In this document: one piece after another, positions 14,555 to 28,600 of the stretch
Layout: every line of letters starts with the position of its first letter
How positions within the stretch are numbered: the first letter of the stretch is position 1
NCBI GenBank assembly: GCA_019055375.1
Contig: JAHQIW010001193.1
Coordinates: forward strand, 186,001 to 250,000
From: Parelaphostrongylus tenuis
Lineage: Eukaryota; Nematoda; Chromadorea; Rhabditida; Metastrongylidae
DNA length: 64,000 nucleotides
Reading direction: 5' to 3'
The notes under the pieces: model-generated
Told to the model about the DNA's origin: nothing
Seen by the model: only the letters and a program-made list of their open reading frames with translations
The model's database searches: none
Program-made: the position numbers and the translations under genes

Positions 14555-14640
14555 GTCAGTGTTCCATCCTCTAGGATAAGTTTGATACCAGTCTGCTGAC
14601 GTCACAGAGATTGAGGTGCTGTTAATCCATCGAGCTAGAT
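14555..14640 (-). repeat. SINE-A internal fragment, inverted
   Basis: TCAGTGTTCCATCCTCTAGG and TTTGATACCAGTCTGC match the inverted middle of the SINE. Short and diverged. Confidence 0.4.
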
Positions 14641-14964
14641 TGAATCAATGACAGTGTTTGAATGCTACCACGTCCAGCCAATGAGCTGCAAAAGAAGTAG
14701 TAATTTTTGGTTTCGTGTTGTTATTATTACTATTGATACTATTTCGATACTGAAGAATTTTGTCATTCTTCCAGTGTAGGTGGGATGAAAAGTGGTGTTT
14801 TTCAACGTGGTATATGTTCTTATCGTCATTTTTTGTAGTACAAGGCACTTTGGACACTTTATCATATGTTTTCACAGTGCCTTTTCACTGTGCTGATCCC
14901 AATACTTCTAGCATTCAAATCGTATATTTTGCGCGACTCCTTGCACTCTCCAAAATGGCCTGGC

Positions 14965-15115
14965 GGTGAAGTTCCATAGGGTGTTCGTTGTTGACTGCCG
15001 AAGAGTCTGAGGGAGGAGGGAGGAGGGTTTATCCCTATGCGTAACGCGACGAACAACAATCACTCGGCCACGGCCACCGTCCCCCCTTCCACTCCCTCCC
15101 CCCCTGGCAGTGTAA
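14965..15115 (+). repeat. GC-rich repeat family C, diverged copy
   Basis: GTTCCATAGGGTGTTCGTTG and GAGGGAGGAGGGAGGAGGG, then CGACGAACAACAATCACTCGG, parallel to the 54.1-kb copy. It continues into a C-rich run (15077-15107). Confidence 0.65.
15077..15107 (-). other. C-rich run, potential G-quadruplex on minus strand
   Basis: CCCCCC, CC, CCC and CCCCCCC runs separated by 1-4 bases, so the minus strand can form a G-quadruplex. It forms the tail of a family C repeat copy. Confidence 0.5.
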
Positions 15116-16924
15116 GGTCTTTTATGAAATTGAAAATTTGATAAAGTTCCATTTAACACAAAAGCAAAATTCGTTTCAGATGCCACCCACCTTTACAATA
15201 GCAATTAATAGAATATTTTGGGGCTATTCATTTTCTGGAAGGATATGAAATGACTGCATTCATTGTCCTCATTAAAATTTTAATGAGCTGCACTTTTTTT
15301 TCCAAAACGTTACAGCGACCGTCAATGAGGTGAACATGGAAATTTCGTAGGTCGATACCATTGCCGTTCACATTCATCTTATCGCGCTAGATATCTTTAA
15401 CACCACTCGGTTGTGTGAAGTGTGCAATTAAAATGGATGATTATAAAAGATATTGACTGTTCAGTAACAAAATCCCTTTTGTGAACCAAGGCTAGGTTAT
15501 TCTCGAAAATGTCAGTAGCGATTTGCTGAAGAGAAAAGCATCGTTGGCAAAATGCAGGGTCTATGTAGCTATCCACACCTGTATTACTTATTGCATAACA
15601 TCTTAACGATTCTGCACCCTTGATTGCAAAAAAAAAACCTTGATCATAATTTATTGTATAAACTGCGAACGTTGATTTCTAATCACTGTCAATTTATGAG
15701 CCTTTCAAAACCATATAGGTATTCTTTTGAAAGTCGTCTTACTTTTCACTGATTATCGGTGCTTTGATAGATGTTCACTCTCTCGTGAAGAGGTCTCCAT
15801 TCCAAATCTCATCAATTTCTATTACCTCTTATGTTATTCGATAGATTTTTCTTCAATAATATTCTGTAGTATGGTAAAGTTCCGTTTTTCAATTTTATCT
15901 CTCATTCCCCTCCCCTACCCTCTTTATTGCAGTGAATCACACTCGACTGGTTCGGCACCCGTCCAAGTAGTTAAGTCTTTTCAAGATTTATTAAATTAAA
16001 CTAAACTTCATCTTGCGTGGTGTAAAACACCTTCTTGATCGGTAACGTACTGTACAGACTGAATCTAACAAGAATGAACTTTTCACTCTTCACAACAATC
16101 TTCTTAAAAATTCTAAGCTTTTCTTTTTGGGTAATGCAGGTTTTTCTTTTGCAAAAAATGGTTGCAACGGCGAAAATTTGTATTGATTTTGACTTTTCAA
16201 AGGAGATTTTTGCATCTTTCGATGCTGTTGTTGAGATCTACTGATTATGAGAAAGGAGGCACGAAAATGAACACATAGCACTCATTGAAATTGCTGAGCT
16301 CTACCCATAGACAAACAATACTTATAAATGCACATAATTCACGGTTCATTGCTTTTGCTTGTGAATCTCAACACAAGTAATATCCGCTGCTTTCTTTGAT
16401 ACTTATTATCTGTGAAGCCACGTTATGTTCACAGAGGCTGTCGTCGTTAGATGAAGAGCTGGATTTTTATAGTTGCAGTTGTTGGATGTGGTAAACGAAT
16501 TTTTAGTTTAACCAGTAATGCGCCCTATCCTACCAGATGCTCAGAATCTTCGAGATCTACTCAGCTAATAGTTGTTTGTCGGTAGAGTTATGTAACACAG
16601 GCATATCGCTTCTTTGTCTTCCAAATCCATTCATCTTAGGCATGAAGAATGAACATCATTGTCGGGATTGGAGAGCCCGTCAAACCTTGCACGATGTCGA
16701 AACAGCATGATAAAGTGAATCAAGTAATATTCGTGACTTAACACCAAAAATTCTTGAGCTATATAGGTAAGGTCTGACTATTGGTCACTATCTTTGAACG
16801 AAGAATTTCTTCACATGCAAAATATGCAGCCTACTCTACGTATTTTCTCCTTTTACCGAACGCTTCTTGAGATGATTCCCGAGTGTCTCCAGTTTCTAAA
16901 AGTGCGTAAACCGGCTTGAGCAAT

Positions 16925-18150
16925 TCACGATCTTAGATTTATCTCTAGCATCTTATCTTCGTTTGAACTATGAAAATTTATTATGATTTTCTTTTTGTGG
17001 CTATTCTTCATTATCTTACATGCTTTAGTTGATTTCCACAACATCACTAAAGCCTTTTTTATGCTGCCTTTCGAGAAAATTGCAATAGCCCACAGATTAC
17101 AGGCTCGAAGGTAATCCTCCATCCACGCACACGCCCTTTCTCTTTTTTCCAAGCAGACCATGACGACTTCATTTATTCCTATACCGTGAAGAACATCTTC
17201 AAGAAAAAAAAGTTGCCTTGATGGAGTTTCTCCTACTGAAATTGTTAGTTCGGAAGAAGAGGGCAGAGCCAATCTACAATTTGGCACCTTTATTGTCAAC
17301 TGCTGTTTCGAGATTCTCACACTCTGTGAATATGATTGCTCTGAATGAGACCAGATAAGCTTAACAATGTGACAATCATGCAGAGGCCCATTATCTGTCC
17401 TATCATTCAGCATGTCCACTCTCCATACTTTCGACCAGTCAGTATTTCCGATATGATCTTGAATGAAACCACTTCAGTGATGAAACTGAGGCATACCAAG
17501 AAGCATCTCTTACACACGAGGTCAGTGTCAAATGTCGATGAGAGGGATTTCAGTTCTTGACTAAATGTTGTACTAAATTCGTTCGTGTGACACTGGAGCG
17601 CGAGGTATCGATGTAGATAGAGGTAATACTGATACAATTTTTTAAGACTGGAATTGACACTGCCTGTACAGTTATGCTCAATTTGGGAATGATCTGAGAA
17701 ACTTCCCGAGTCCTTTGGTGTGTTACCATTAGCTTTGTTGCACAAATTGTAACTACTTGACCATTGGCCATAGCGATTTTATTTTTGCTTATATTATCTG
17801 AAATTCATTCACTCTACAACTTTAGAGGCATCGCCAAACTCTCTATTCACCGTTGTTGTCTGCACTAGTAGCTCGCTGTAATCGGTGCTTGAAAAGCACG
17901 GTCACCTCTATTCTACTCGTATCTGCAGTGTAAAGTACTTTCGTCCCTACTGTTTTGGTATCAATAGCAAGCCTGATCCATTTGCTTTGAATAATGACTA
18001 TACTCACTAATGGCTTGTCAGTCTCACGCGCTGTAATTATCAACTCAGTTGAGTTGACTTTGACGTTCAACATGACTCGTCTTCAAATATCGTGCGAATC
18101 TTAACACTTCTTTCATTCGACTCATTGCATTGTATACATCAACCACGGGG
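16925..18150 (-). pseudogene. Cluster of minus-strand coding-like frames, product unknown
   Basis: Minus-strand frames overlap or abut across this stretch: about 18150-17843, 17771-17550, 17745-17407 and 17419-16925 (164 codons). The first part reads VVDVYNAMSRMKEVLRFA in one frame and, after a one-base shift, NVKVNSTELIITARETDK and continues. This alternation of helix and strands is faintly PTB/PH-like, but I would not assign it. The 164-codon frame is the longest outside repeats on this side of the window. Frame changes without obvious splice sites suggest a decayed gene. Confidence 0.25.
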
Positions 18151-19605
18151 TTGGTTAAGCTCATGTATGACCACGGTTGCAAACTGAGACTCTAATATTT
18201 TCCTTTAACACATTACTTGATGCTGATCGAGCATGACTTGGAGGCTCAAGATATCCAGATTTTGACGTTCTTATGTTTCTAACGCAAATAGCATACCGCT
18301 TTGTAAATCGGCGAGAATTTTCTGCTTACGTTTCGGTTTTTTGCAAAAAGTAAGCAATTTCATACTTATTGGTCATCCACCTAAGACCATTTAAAACAAG
18401 TTGAATTCAGGTTCTGTGCGCTTTAGCGAAACAGTTACGGCAACCCACAAATTTGTTGATGAGCGGATACAAGATCAGCAGCAGCATGATTTATTTGATA
18501 CAAACTGGCCTTCATTCCTACAATCTTGTCTTCATCTGAGCATGTAAAGGCTGAAGCGATGCTCAAGCTACTCAATTAAGCTTTTAACCACAGCAGAGAA
18601 AGCATGATACACAAAATAAAATTCAAAAGCAAATTGTGGAACTTATGCATAGGATTTTGTCGACTGAAGTTATGAAAGCGTTTGACTGAGTAGGTTGCAT
18701 ACCAGTTCAACAATTTCAGGCCAGATTGCAGCTTTATTTGTGCCAGCTTGATTTGTGGTGGAAAAATCTACTACAATTACATTCCGAATCGTATGGACGT
18801 TCGTGGAGTGGCATGATTTTCGAAAGTTTTCAATCTTGACAAATATTTGTCACGTATCCTTCCACTACCACAGAACTATTGATAGGAATTGAATACCATT
18901 TAATTAATAACTCAAAGGATACAAGTAGTGACAATCAAGAAAGCCATTGCACAACTTTTGATAGCTAGAGGAAGAAAGTCTTCATTCAGCAAGATACAGG
19001 GGATATAAAGCATGCTGGGACAGTTATGATTCTCTGAGATTCTTGAGGACACGCTATTTAAACATCGAAGCATCTGATCTGCTGTGGACAGTGTAAAAGT
19101 ACCAGGAATATAACGCTTATTGACCTACAATTCTCTAAATTACTAGACGTAGAAATGATACGGTATTTCACGAAATTTTTCGTGATTTAAATTGAGCATA
19201 GAAATCTACATTCATGCTCTAAAGAATTACATAGTACTGCGTTTCACCACGGACATGTGCTGGATAATAATAAGTTTGAGCACTTCGATGAAGTCAATGC
19301 GCCAAATTTTACTCTCCATGCGCCTCACCACCTCTCTCCGCCTCATGTTACTAGCTACTGAACACCTGGTTATACATTATATTCATGTACGTCATCCTTT
19401 GCTGCTTTTCTGAATGCTGTGTGACCTTTTGAGTGGTCTGTCAACTGTTGAACATATTAGTACTGCATATTCAAGAGAAGTCAGGAGAACGCCAAACTCT
19501 CGTTTCACTTTTTTTGGTGTTTAAATGAGATTTCATCTCGTTCTCGTCAAACCTTAATTATTTCGTGTTCGTTATAGTCTGTGCTCATTTCGGCTACATT
19601 TTCAG
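18151..19605. other. Presumed upstream region of the GPCR
   Basis: AT-rich with no recognised exon. It should contain the promoter if the first exon at 19606 is trans-spliced or near the 5' end, but no motif can be singled out. Confidence 0.35.
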
Positions 19606-19609
19606 CATC

Positions 19610-22600
19610 ATGGATAACAACACCCTGATCGACGACGACGATGGCGGCGAACTATACGAGTTATCGCTTTACGAATTGGTCAGTGGTTTCATAATTGAGT
19701 ACAGCCAACATTTGTGTTTCGTACCGGAGTGGTACTTAGTGATCCATATGATGGCCCGCAATTTACCACAAGATATCAAAACCACATTGACAGAATTGTG
19801 ATCAGATTTTACGGTGACTAAAATGATTACGAAAACCTCTCGGCGTTAATCAGTGTCTGAACGATGCGCCATGCATTCGTCTTCAATTTTTGACTTTGTC
19901 TGAGGTGAGTGAATGCATATCTGGCCTTTACAATGACTCGCGGTGGCCTCCCTCTAAATCGAGTCAGTGCTGCTTATCCTCCGAGGCAAGTCTGAGACCA
20001 GTCTGGTACCAATTCACCGACCACAGAAGGATGGACGGGTCGGTGAGCCATGAGCGCGAGATCGAATCACTCACCTCCTGTGCGACGCAGAGGCTTTATT
20101 TCATAATATTGCGATTATTTCATTTTGACAGTTCGCCTTCGATTTCATCGTTTGTTGCAGATCTTCTGGTGTATTCTTTACGTGGTGATCGCTTTGCTTG
20201 CAGTCGTCGGCAATTCCCTCGTCATATATATCACGCTGATTCGACTCAGGTAATCAGATATGTAGTTCTGAATTCAAGGATTATGAGGGAATATTCACAT
20301 TTGTTCATAGCATCCTCAAATGATAATGTTTACATTCTTTGGAATAATTCAAGCTATTTACGGGTTTCTTTCCAATCGCACTAGACAGGAAACGTTCGAC
20401 CTTTGGAAGCATAGTCGTTTCATTTGACTCACAGAGGACTACTAGTGTATCAAATCATTATTTTCATGCTCTTTGATAAGTCTGACATAACATTGTCGAC
20501 CTTAGAAAAATGCGATGCTAGGTTTGCTTAAGCCGCGAGATCGAACCATTTACAATTTGTGTGCTATTGGGTAACTATAACCATTGCGCTACACGCAGCC
20601 ACTAATTTAACAATTATCGTCAAGAATCCAGTCTCACACAAGCGTCATCTTGACATATTTTCTTGTTCCTCTTATCTTCTAAACTGTCACAATTCACTTT
20701 TTCAGCTCTTTCATCAGTTCGTTACGCTAACATACCATGTTTCTTTTTGTCATCTAACAACGTTTCTGTTCTAGTTAATCCTCTTACTTGAATATATGGG
20801 ACTAAGCTCATACCTCTGTTCGGCCTCTCACCTCCGTCCAGAATGTTCTTCTTATTCAAAGCCTCTCAAACGATGTCTCAAGGATCCCAAGTGCTTTTTT
20901 TTGTGATGTTATTAACAAATCTTCAAGTTTTTCCTTAAAAGTTATTGCAACATCAAACTCTTTTCTGAGAGATGTCTGATATTCAAGTCATGATACTAGC
21001 ATTAATTGGAATAAATCAATTAGATTCCACGTTACGTTGTCGTTCATTTATCGCTTAGTCATTATAGGCCTTTTTGCTTCCATAATAACCACGTTGTTCA
21101 AAACAAACCCTCATCTTAAGGCTGCAAGCGTCATTCCGTCATTAAGGATCAACAAATGATTGTTATGATGTAGTGAAAACTCCCTTACACTGCTATTTCG
21201 AATCTCTTGAATGCTGAACATGTTGTGAAGAGAGAAAATGACGGATCATCAAGCCGTCGAACACACTAATGAGGTTGATGGATAACGAGTGCAAAATGAC
21301 GGAACAAATGTAGGAATTGTACTGACCTTCATAATATGTGATACCTGTCGCTCAGCTTTAGTTTCTAAATATAAAGGAATGATCGATACAAAGAAAATTG
21401 TCTTTGTTTTTATCACTTGCTGAATTCTACGTGTTTTTTTCGACTGAAAGCTGTTTTCCAGCACGCATGAAATTTTGAATTTTTGAAAACAATTTTGTAT
21501 CTGCAACGTTTTCGTCGTGGTTCAGTCACCAAACATTTTCTCAGCCAATGGACGCTTTCTTGATTTACAGTTGAGGTGATTAAAGTGGTTGTATTGATGA
21601 CTATGCCGCAGGCGTTGAAGTTTTTCAGTTGAATTTGTTTGACGAAATACTCGAAAAATTATTATCTCACAGAAAATTGACGACTTTCTCTCGATCCCTT
21701 TCAGTATCAAATCTTACATTTTTTGATGAGAAAGTCCGAGTACTTTCCGCACCATCGATAGTTATATGAAACAGAACAACTAAAGACCATATAAACACAA
21801 GATAAATGCTCCAGTAGAACACTCGGTGGCTCGCCAGTCTCGTGAACGTAAGTTCGGACTCCACGGCAAGAGGTGTTTCGCGCATAAGGATTTGTGGGGG
21901 CATGCATACGCAAACTCAATGGTCCATTAACGTCACTCAAGCTGTTGATCTTACACTTCCACGCAATCAACGCGGTACAAATATAGTTAAGAGCCGTCGA
22001 AAAAACTCTTCACCTAAACGATGACGAGATAATCTCTGTGCTTGTCGAGTTACTAAAACTCACTAGAGACATCTGAGGAGTAATGGGGGGAAGGGGGTGA
22101 GTGGAGTCTTTCCTCACGGGGCACCTCAGTTTAGTCACCTGACGAGTAAGGTATAAGTGAGATAGGGGGTATTTATCGTAGTTCTCTTTCTATTGAAGAA
22201 AACTGCAGCACATACAACAGTGGCGCGTGAACCACATCATACATTCAATAATATTCTCAAGCTTTTCGTAATGCCTTCCAATGTTTGATGTCTATTTAAT
22301 TTTGGCGTCTATGACGCATTTATGAGAGGCCGCAAGTGCAGTTATTATAAGTGCCATGCAGAGTAGCTGCTCCCAACCACGGTGAGCTAAGCTACCTACC
22401 ACTTTTTAGTCACTAGTTTATTACTAAACCTCTGTGGGAGGTGGTCTTTGGACTAGGAAGGCTAATGGTTACTTGTGGTGAACACTCGGGAACAGTCTAG
22501 CAGAGCTATTCTCGTATCCCAGAAAAAGTCAAATCGCTTAGCGTTTAATGATATTCGTAAAGAAAACTAAGTCTCAGTGATTCATCCAGCAAACGAGCAA

Positions 22601-25600
22601 ATCCAGCAACCTCTAAAAACCGCTTGCATGTAATGGAGACGTTCAATGTTACCGCATTTTACACAAACGTTTCGAATGACGCCGTAATACAAGCCGTTCA
22701 CGAACTGCTGTAGAGAATGCAGGGTAAAAATATGTATGTCTTGTCAAATCAACACCTTATGGTTCTTTTGAAGGGGTGCCATAGCTACTGAGTATTCAGA
22801 TAGCCAGGAAGATTTTTTAAACAGATTTAGCAATGAGACAACGATTAGCACTTGCCTTCGCCATTGTCTTCATGTCTCAGGTGGATGCCCCAAATCGTAG
22901 TCGTTGTCCATCGACGTCTGTTGATGCAAGACAGCGAACTGATTGGGAGAAGCGTTGGATCCTACGATACATGCGAAGATAAAACATATGAATGAACGCC
23001 TATATAGATGACTGAATTCGTTCAGCTACCAGATGGTTTGTTAAGGCTGAAATTCATTTTTATTTTATGCAAAATTATGCGCAAAATTCTCTACTGACTG
23101 GTTTTTACATGGATTTTCTACTTCTGGCCGTAGGAGTTATGAGTAGGCGGTAGCCGTTAGCTGGATGAAATGATTACCTCGTAGAGACGTTGCTGTTTTG
23201 AATGTTTTTCTGCAAATTAGTTACTATCGAGAGAATGTTTGCCTACCAGAAAATTGTGATTGAAACTTGCAGCTTATGGAATAGAAAAGATTTATGAAAG
23301 AGTGTTTTCCGCGTGACAAATTCTGAGTCATGTTGGTAATCCATCACACTTTCAAGTTGACTGAACGCAACTAATTATAAAGCAGAGTTTTTCGAAACTA
23401 AGAATTTAATTTTTCTTCGGTTTTACCTATTTGTAATCCTAATCCTTCGATCCTACGGCGATCGCTTACATCAATTTACATCGTATATTCTATAAAGTAC
23501 ACTTTTTACAAACTTTCTGGGACGAAAAAAAGCTCGATGAGCAAGAAGCTTAGCCGGGCCAATACCTAGTGGTTCTTATTTAGATAGTGTTACTTTCATG
23601 GTGGCCATCTGTGATTGTCCACATCTGATAAGTTGATTTTCAGGTCACGAGCTGTTACCACTCACTTCATCATCAATCTTGCCTTAGCCGATCTGCTCAC
23701 TGGAATATTCGCAATTCCTTTCAAATTTCAGGCTGCCCTTTTTCAGGTGGGAATTTTTGAATGCGGCATCTGCACTTGTCTCTGAATTGAATACTTTCTA
23801 TATCTTCAGTTTTTCTTGGGGGTTCCTCAATGGAATAATTTCGCACCTATGAAGAGGGTTCACAATATGTGAACATCAGTTCTGTAGAAATACTTTGTAT
23901 TTGAGTAGTGATGCTGATGTTCAAAAATAAATAAAGGTATAATATTACACATATACAGCCAAAGAGCAATTGAGTGTACGACATAACGTTCGTCGACGCT
24001 ATCTCACAGTGTGGGGGATTGGAGCACCATCAGAGGATTAGCTAAAAGGCGGGTTCTGCTCGACTGATGAGACTATAAGATCGAAATAAGTGTATCGGGC
24101 TGTATAAAAGCCATTAACAGACCACATGACATGTTGGCCCAGATAATAATCATGAGAATATTGAAATTTGAAAAAAAAAGTTTTGAAACTTGAGCGCATG
24201 TGGTGCAGTGGCTAGAGGTGCTCTGCATTGCACACAAGGTCAATGGTTTGATCTCGCGCTTGTGGCTCACCAAGCCATACATCCCTCCGGGGTCTATAAA
24301 TTGGTACCAGACAAGTCTCAGGCTTGTGGAAGGATAAGCAGCACTGACTCGGTTCATCGGGGGCCATCGCCAGTTACTGTAAAGGCCAGATATGCACTCA
24401 ATCACGTCGAACGAAGTCAAAATTGAAGACGAATGCATGGCGCATCCCTCAGGGGTTAATCAACGCCGAGAGCTTTATCCTTTTTTTATATTTAAATTTG
24501 ATCGTGGACTCAATAAAACGCTCGAAATAAAGGTAATTAAGAATACATGGTTGTAATTCTGAAGTAGTATTCGTATCGATGCTTTGCAGTAAAGGCGAAA
24601 TTATCCGTATATCACTCATTTTTTCCCGATTCAGTTTGTGGCGTAGATCTTCTTCACTGTGCATTTTGTAATTATTCAACAGCTTATTTCACTCAGACAC
24701 AATGAGCTGAGAGAAACTTTATTCTGAAAGGATTTTTTATGAACGAGCTCATTGACCAGTAATTTGACTGGGGATTGAATGCTATTTCCGTTCCATTTGC
24801 TATAATGAAATGGGCAAGTATAAAAAAGGCAGAAATAATAGGTTTAACTCAAATTGCAAAGCACTTCAAAATGCTGGCAGCATTCTGCATATATGATGGA
24901 TCATAGTACTATATAGTAAATAGTGGCAAACATACCACGCGCACTCTTAAGCAAAAGAGCAGTCTTTCTACTATTCTGTTATATTGACAGCCACTCAATA
25001 ACATTTACTGACGTGAAATTGCCTTCTATTGTCTAAAAAAGATCAAGTCGTTAAAAGGGAAAATAGACATCGCCCCATTTGCTCGCCATACCTAACCACG
25101 CGCCATCACCAGAGCGTCAATGTTAATAGACATCCTGCATTAATTCGGATGTTTTTTTAGAGCACACGATATATTTTACAATATAATGTTTCCAATGTAT
25201 GCTAGCAATGCTACGAGTACACTGAATCAAGTCGTGTAACACTTGGAACATTTCTACTCTTTCAATTCCCATTATGAAATAGCCACCACGAAAACACTTA
25301 GTACCTTTATTACTGCACAGGTACTTATGTTAAAATGGTTAGAGGCGCCCTGTGGCACATATGTTCAGTGGTTTGATCGCGCGCCCAAAGCTCAGGAAGT
25401 CTACCATCCCCACGGGCGTGGTGAATTTATTACTAGACTTATTCGGGAGGATAACAGTACTGACTTGATACATCGGTGGACCACCGCGAGTCACTATAAA
25501 GTTTACATGGGCATTCAGTCATCTCTATCGATGCTTGATGGAGTCGAATACAGGGCATACCCATCAGCAATTGATCAACGTCGAGAGATTTATCCCTTCT

Positions 25601-28600
25601 TAACCCTTGTTGATGCAATATAGCTAAAAGGTTTTAATTCACCTAATTTTCCTTCTTCTCGGTCGTCTCGTATGTGAGAGACGAGCAATTGACTTCAAAA
25701 TTCTCATTATTGCGAGGACGAAAGACGAGAGCACCCTCACAAGATCACGCACTGGCTTCAATGCACATCATCTGGTTTGCGTCACACAAGCTTTATCTGG
25801 TGTAATTTACGTGTTGAATTGACAACATAGCTGCCTCATATGTTGAATCATGCGTCGTCCGGGGGGAGCCATTCCCTACACATCAAAATTCGCATTGAAA
25901 GGCTGTAAAGAAAAGTTTGGCCGTCTCAGTTGTGCGGCGATTCTTTGTCATTTCGCACAAAGGACAACAGGGAGACCGTTGGCGACAAAATTTCTCCCCA
26001 TGTATTTATTTCTTCATAAATATAAATAATTCACGAGTTCCTGACAAATTCTTTGTTAGTGAGCTATAGAATAACACATAAGGTTGCACAAATGTTTGAT
26101 GTTTTGACACGCAGGGATAACTCAACTGGTATCAACTGGGGGATCATCGCATGCCGGAAAAATATTCACTACATGTGAGCAGAAATTATCATATTTTGTA
26201 AACCTGCGAATATCGCGGACACGGTTTCACTGGCAAGTTATCAATACAGATTGATTGGCCTGATGACGGTCACTGAAAAGCCGTTGCTTTCATACAATCA
26301 CATTTTTCAAAACATCGACATCGATGAAAGCTGGTTCTTCTTCGTAACGTAGCTGTTTAAAAACTAAGCTACCTGTTGTCAAAGACACTGCACTACTGTA
26401 CATGGAGAAATGAGGAGGAGAAAGCTACTCCGATAAACATTTACCCACTAATATCACTGCTCTGGAGCGCATGTGGCGCAGTGGTTAGAGGTGCCCTGCG
26501 TGGCACACGAGGTCAATAAATGGTTCGATCTCGCGCTCATGGCTCATCAAACCATCCATCCCTCCGGGGTCGATAAATTGGTACCAGACAGGCCTCAGAC
26601 TTGTCTGGGAGGATAAGCAGCACTGACGCCGAGAGCTTTATCCTTTATCCTTATGTCACTGCTCTCCTTCGGTGTAATCTGCACATTTTGTTAGATATTT
26701 GTAGGAATTGCAGCCATTCACAGTGACTGCCCTGCAAAACTTACAACACCATGGCATTTGGGAGTTTCGCATTATGTTCGCAACCTATTAGTCATCATCA
26801 GAATAGATGAGAATGAGGTTGAGTGACAAAAACTCCAACACTATTCCGTTTACCCAGTATTGTAGAGTGCTGTGCAAAAACTTTTGCATCAGCAGGGATT
26901 CGAACCCAGATCTCACTCTTTCCGGGAGCGTATGCTAACCGTTGTACTACCGACGCTCGTTATGCGCACACTACTTTTACGCTAGAACACGCTATCTGTC
27001 AACACCCAAATAAAATAAATGGCGGTCAAATAAATCATTTCTGACTATTCGGTTTTTCTAATCCCTCAGCGCTATGTTATCTTACGTTTGCACACCTTGA
27101 TGTCATTTAGCAAGAAAATTAGATTGTGAATGTTTAAAAAAAGCTATGACCAAAAGTTTTGCAAAATTTATCCATATAAAGTGTATAAATTCTTGGCCCA
27201 TTCGAGAGCAAACGGCGCGAAGGGAAGAGCGCGATTGGAGCATCATTTTGGATCACATTTTGCATGGCACACGAAAGAGGTGAATCCAGTCGGGTTTTCT
27301 GAAGCAGTGGTCATATTGTTGAATTTTCAGAAGGAAAAAAAGGAGAAAAGTTGGTCCAAAAATCATCGCAAAGGTCGTTAGTCAAAGGGCGTTTATTGAC
27401 GCACGGACACTGTAATGTCCATAAGGCGCGAAATGAGTCTATATTCTCCAAATATAGTTATGTCGATACGACTGACATAAGTTTGATTTGGATAGAAAGT
27501 CGACACGGCAGGCAACCAAAACCACATTTAGATATGGAGAAAAGGATGACGAACGAGCATGTTGCAAGCATGAAAGTCCGCAATAGGTCTGAAGAGAAAC
27601 TTCTGAACCAAATCGAAAACTTTTCGCTATAATGTCCCTCATTTTCTAAAACAGCGGTGATGAGGCTTGATTTTCGATAGTTGCCAACAAGTTCTCGTCC
27701 GCCAGAGTATTTTGAAGTTCCGAATAATAGTTTTACAGAATACACTTTGCTCTATCGCGTTGATATCAAAAGTGACTGTTGTACAATCTTTTTTCAAGTA
27801 GAGGTACATTTGAAGTTATTACGTGGGAAAGATCGATAGCCAAGTTGGAGTTTTCAAATTGCAGCAAAAATGTGGCAGCTTTAAATGTAAACGACATTTC
27901 AGAGAACGCTGTCATGTTGTGCAGGAAAAACCTGCTAGTCAATTTTCTTTCAGTTTTGAAATATGAGATCGAAAGCAATAAGGTGCACAAATTATGTGCT
28001 ATCAGATCACTAACATTAGAACATTCCCTTGGTGCAACCAGAGAGCACTTATCTTCTTTGCGGAGGTTTGCACATTCCAAAGCGCACTATGGGCTAAAAT
28101 GAATTGCTTAAAATTTGAAAACGGCTAACATCTTCTTAGCTCATAGCTCCTACAGAGCATACGTTATCTTGAATGTATTAATATATAATCCAGATATCTC
28201 AAACGATGCGCATCCTAGCCACACGAGAAAAACTTAACTAAGCAACCACATTTTTATGTTATTTGTTTCTTTTATAATAACCTTTCATGTGAATAGTGAC
28301 GGTGTCGTATAAATACCCTGCAGCCATAGAAGCTCAGAATCAAAACGAGTGCTATAGGAAATAATTCAATTTACTACCACCGCAGTGATGGCAGTTGACA
28401 GTGACAGATTTTTGAAATTTATTTAATTAGAGAGAGATTATTTGCGGTAGGCATTGAAATTCAGCAAATAAATGAATTCTAATAAGAGCAGTGAAATCCA
28501 CATATCAAGTGAATTCAAGTCACGAGGATAAAATAAATACGTATATATTTAGCAACATCAAAGCACAAGAATGCTAAATTATATGCAAAACTCTTGGAAC

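Larger units (their letters stand above)
12226..16924. other. No gene recognised; scattered repeat fragments
   Basis: Contains the tRNA-like fragment at 13.8 kb, a SINE fragment at 14.6 kb and family C repeat at 15.0 kb. A small hairpin GCCGCTCGGAGAGCGGC lies near 12313. Confidence 0.35.

Noticed and set aside
19890..20384. 164-codon + frame
   Set aside because: It covers an inverted SINE-A copy and then the TM1 exon in the wrong frame; the true TM1 exon begins at the acceptor before 20161.
24073..24438. 121-codon minus frame
   Set aside because: It spans the palindromic repeat and the SINE-A copy; no coding domain.
26882..26953. Functional serine tRNA (GGA) on the minus strand
   Set aside because: No long variable arm, C at position 33, and a repeated non-tRNA flank; better explained as a SINE head.
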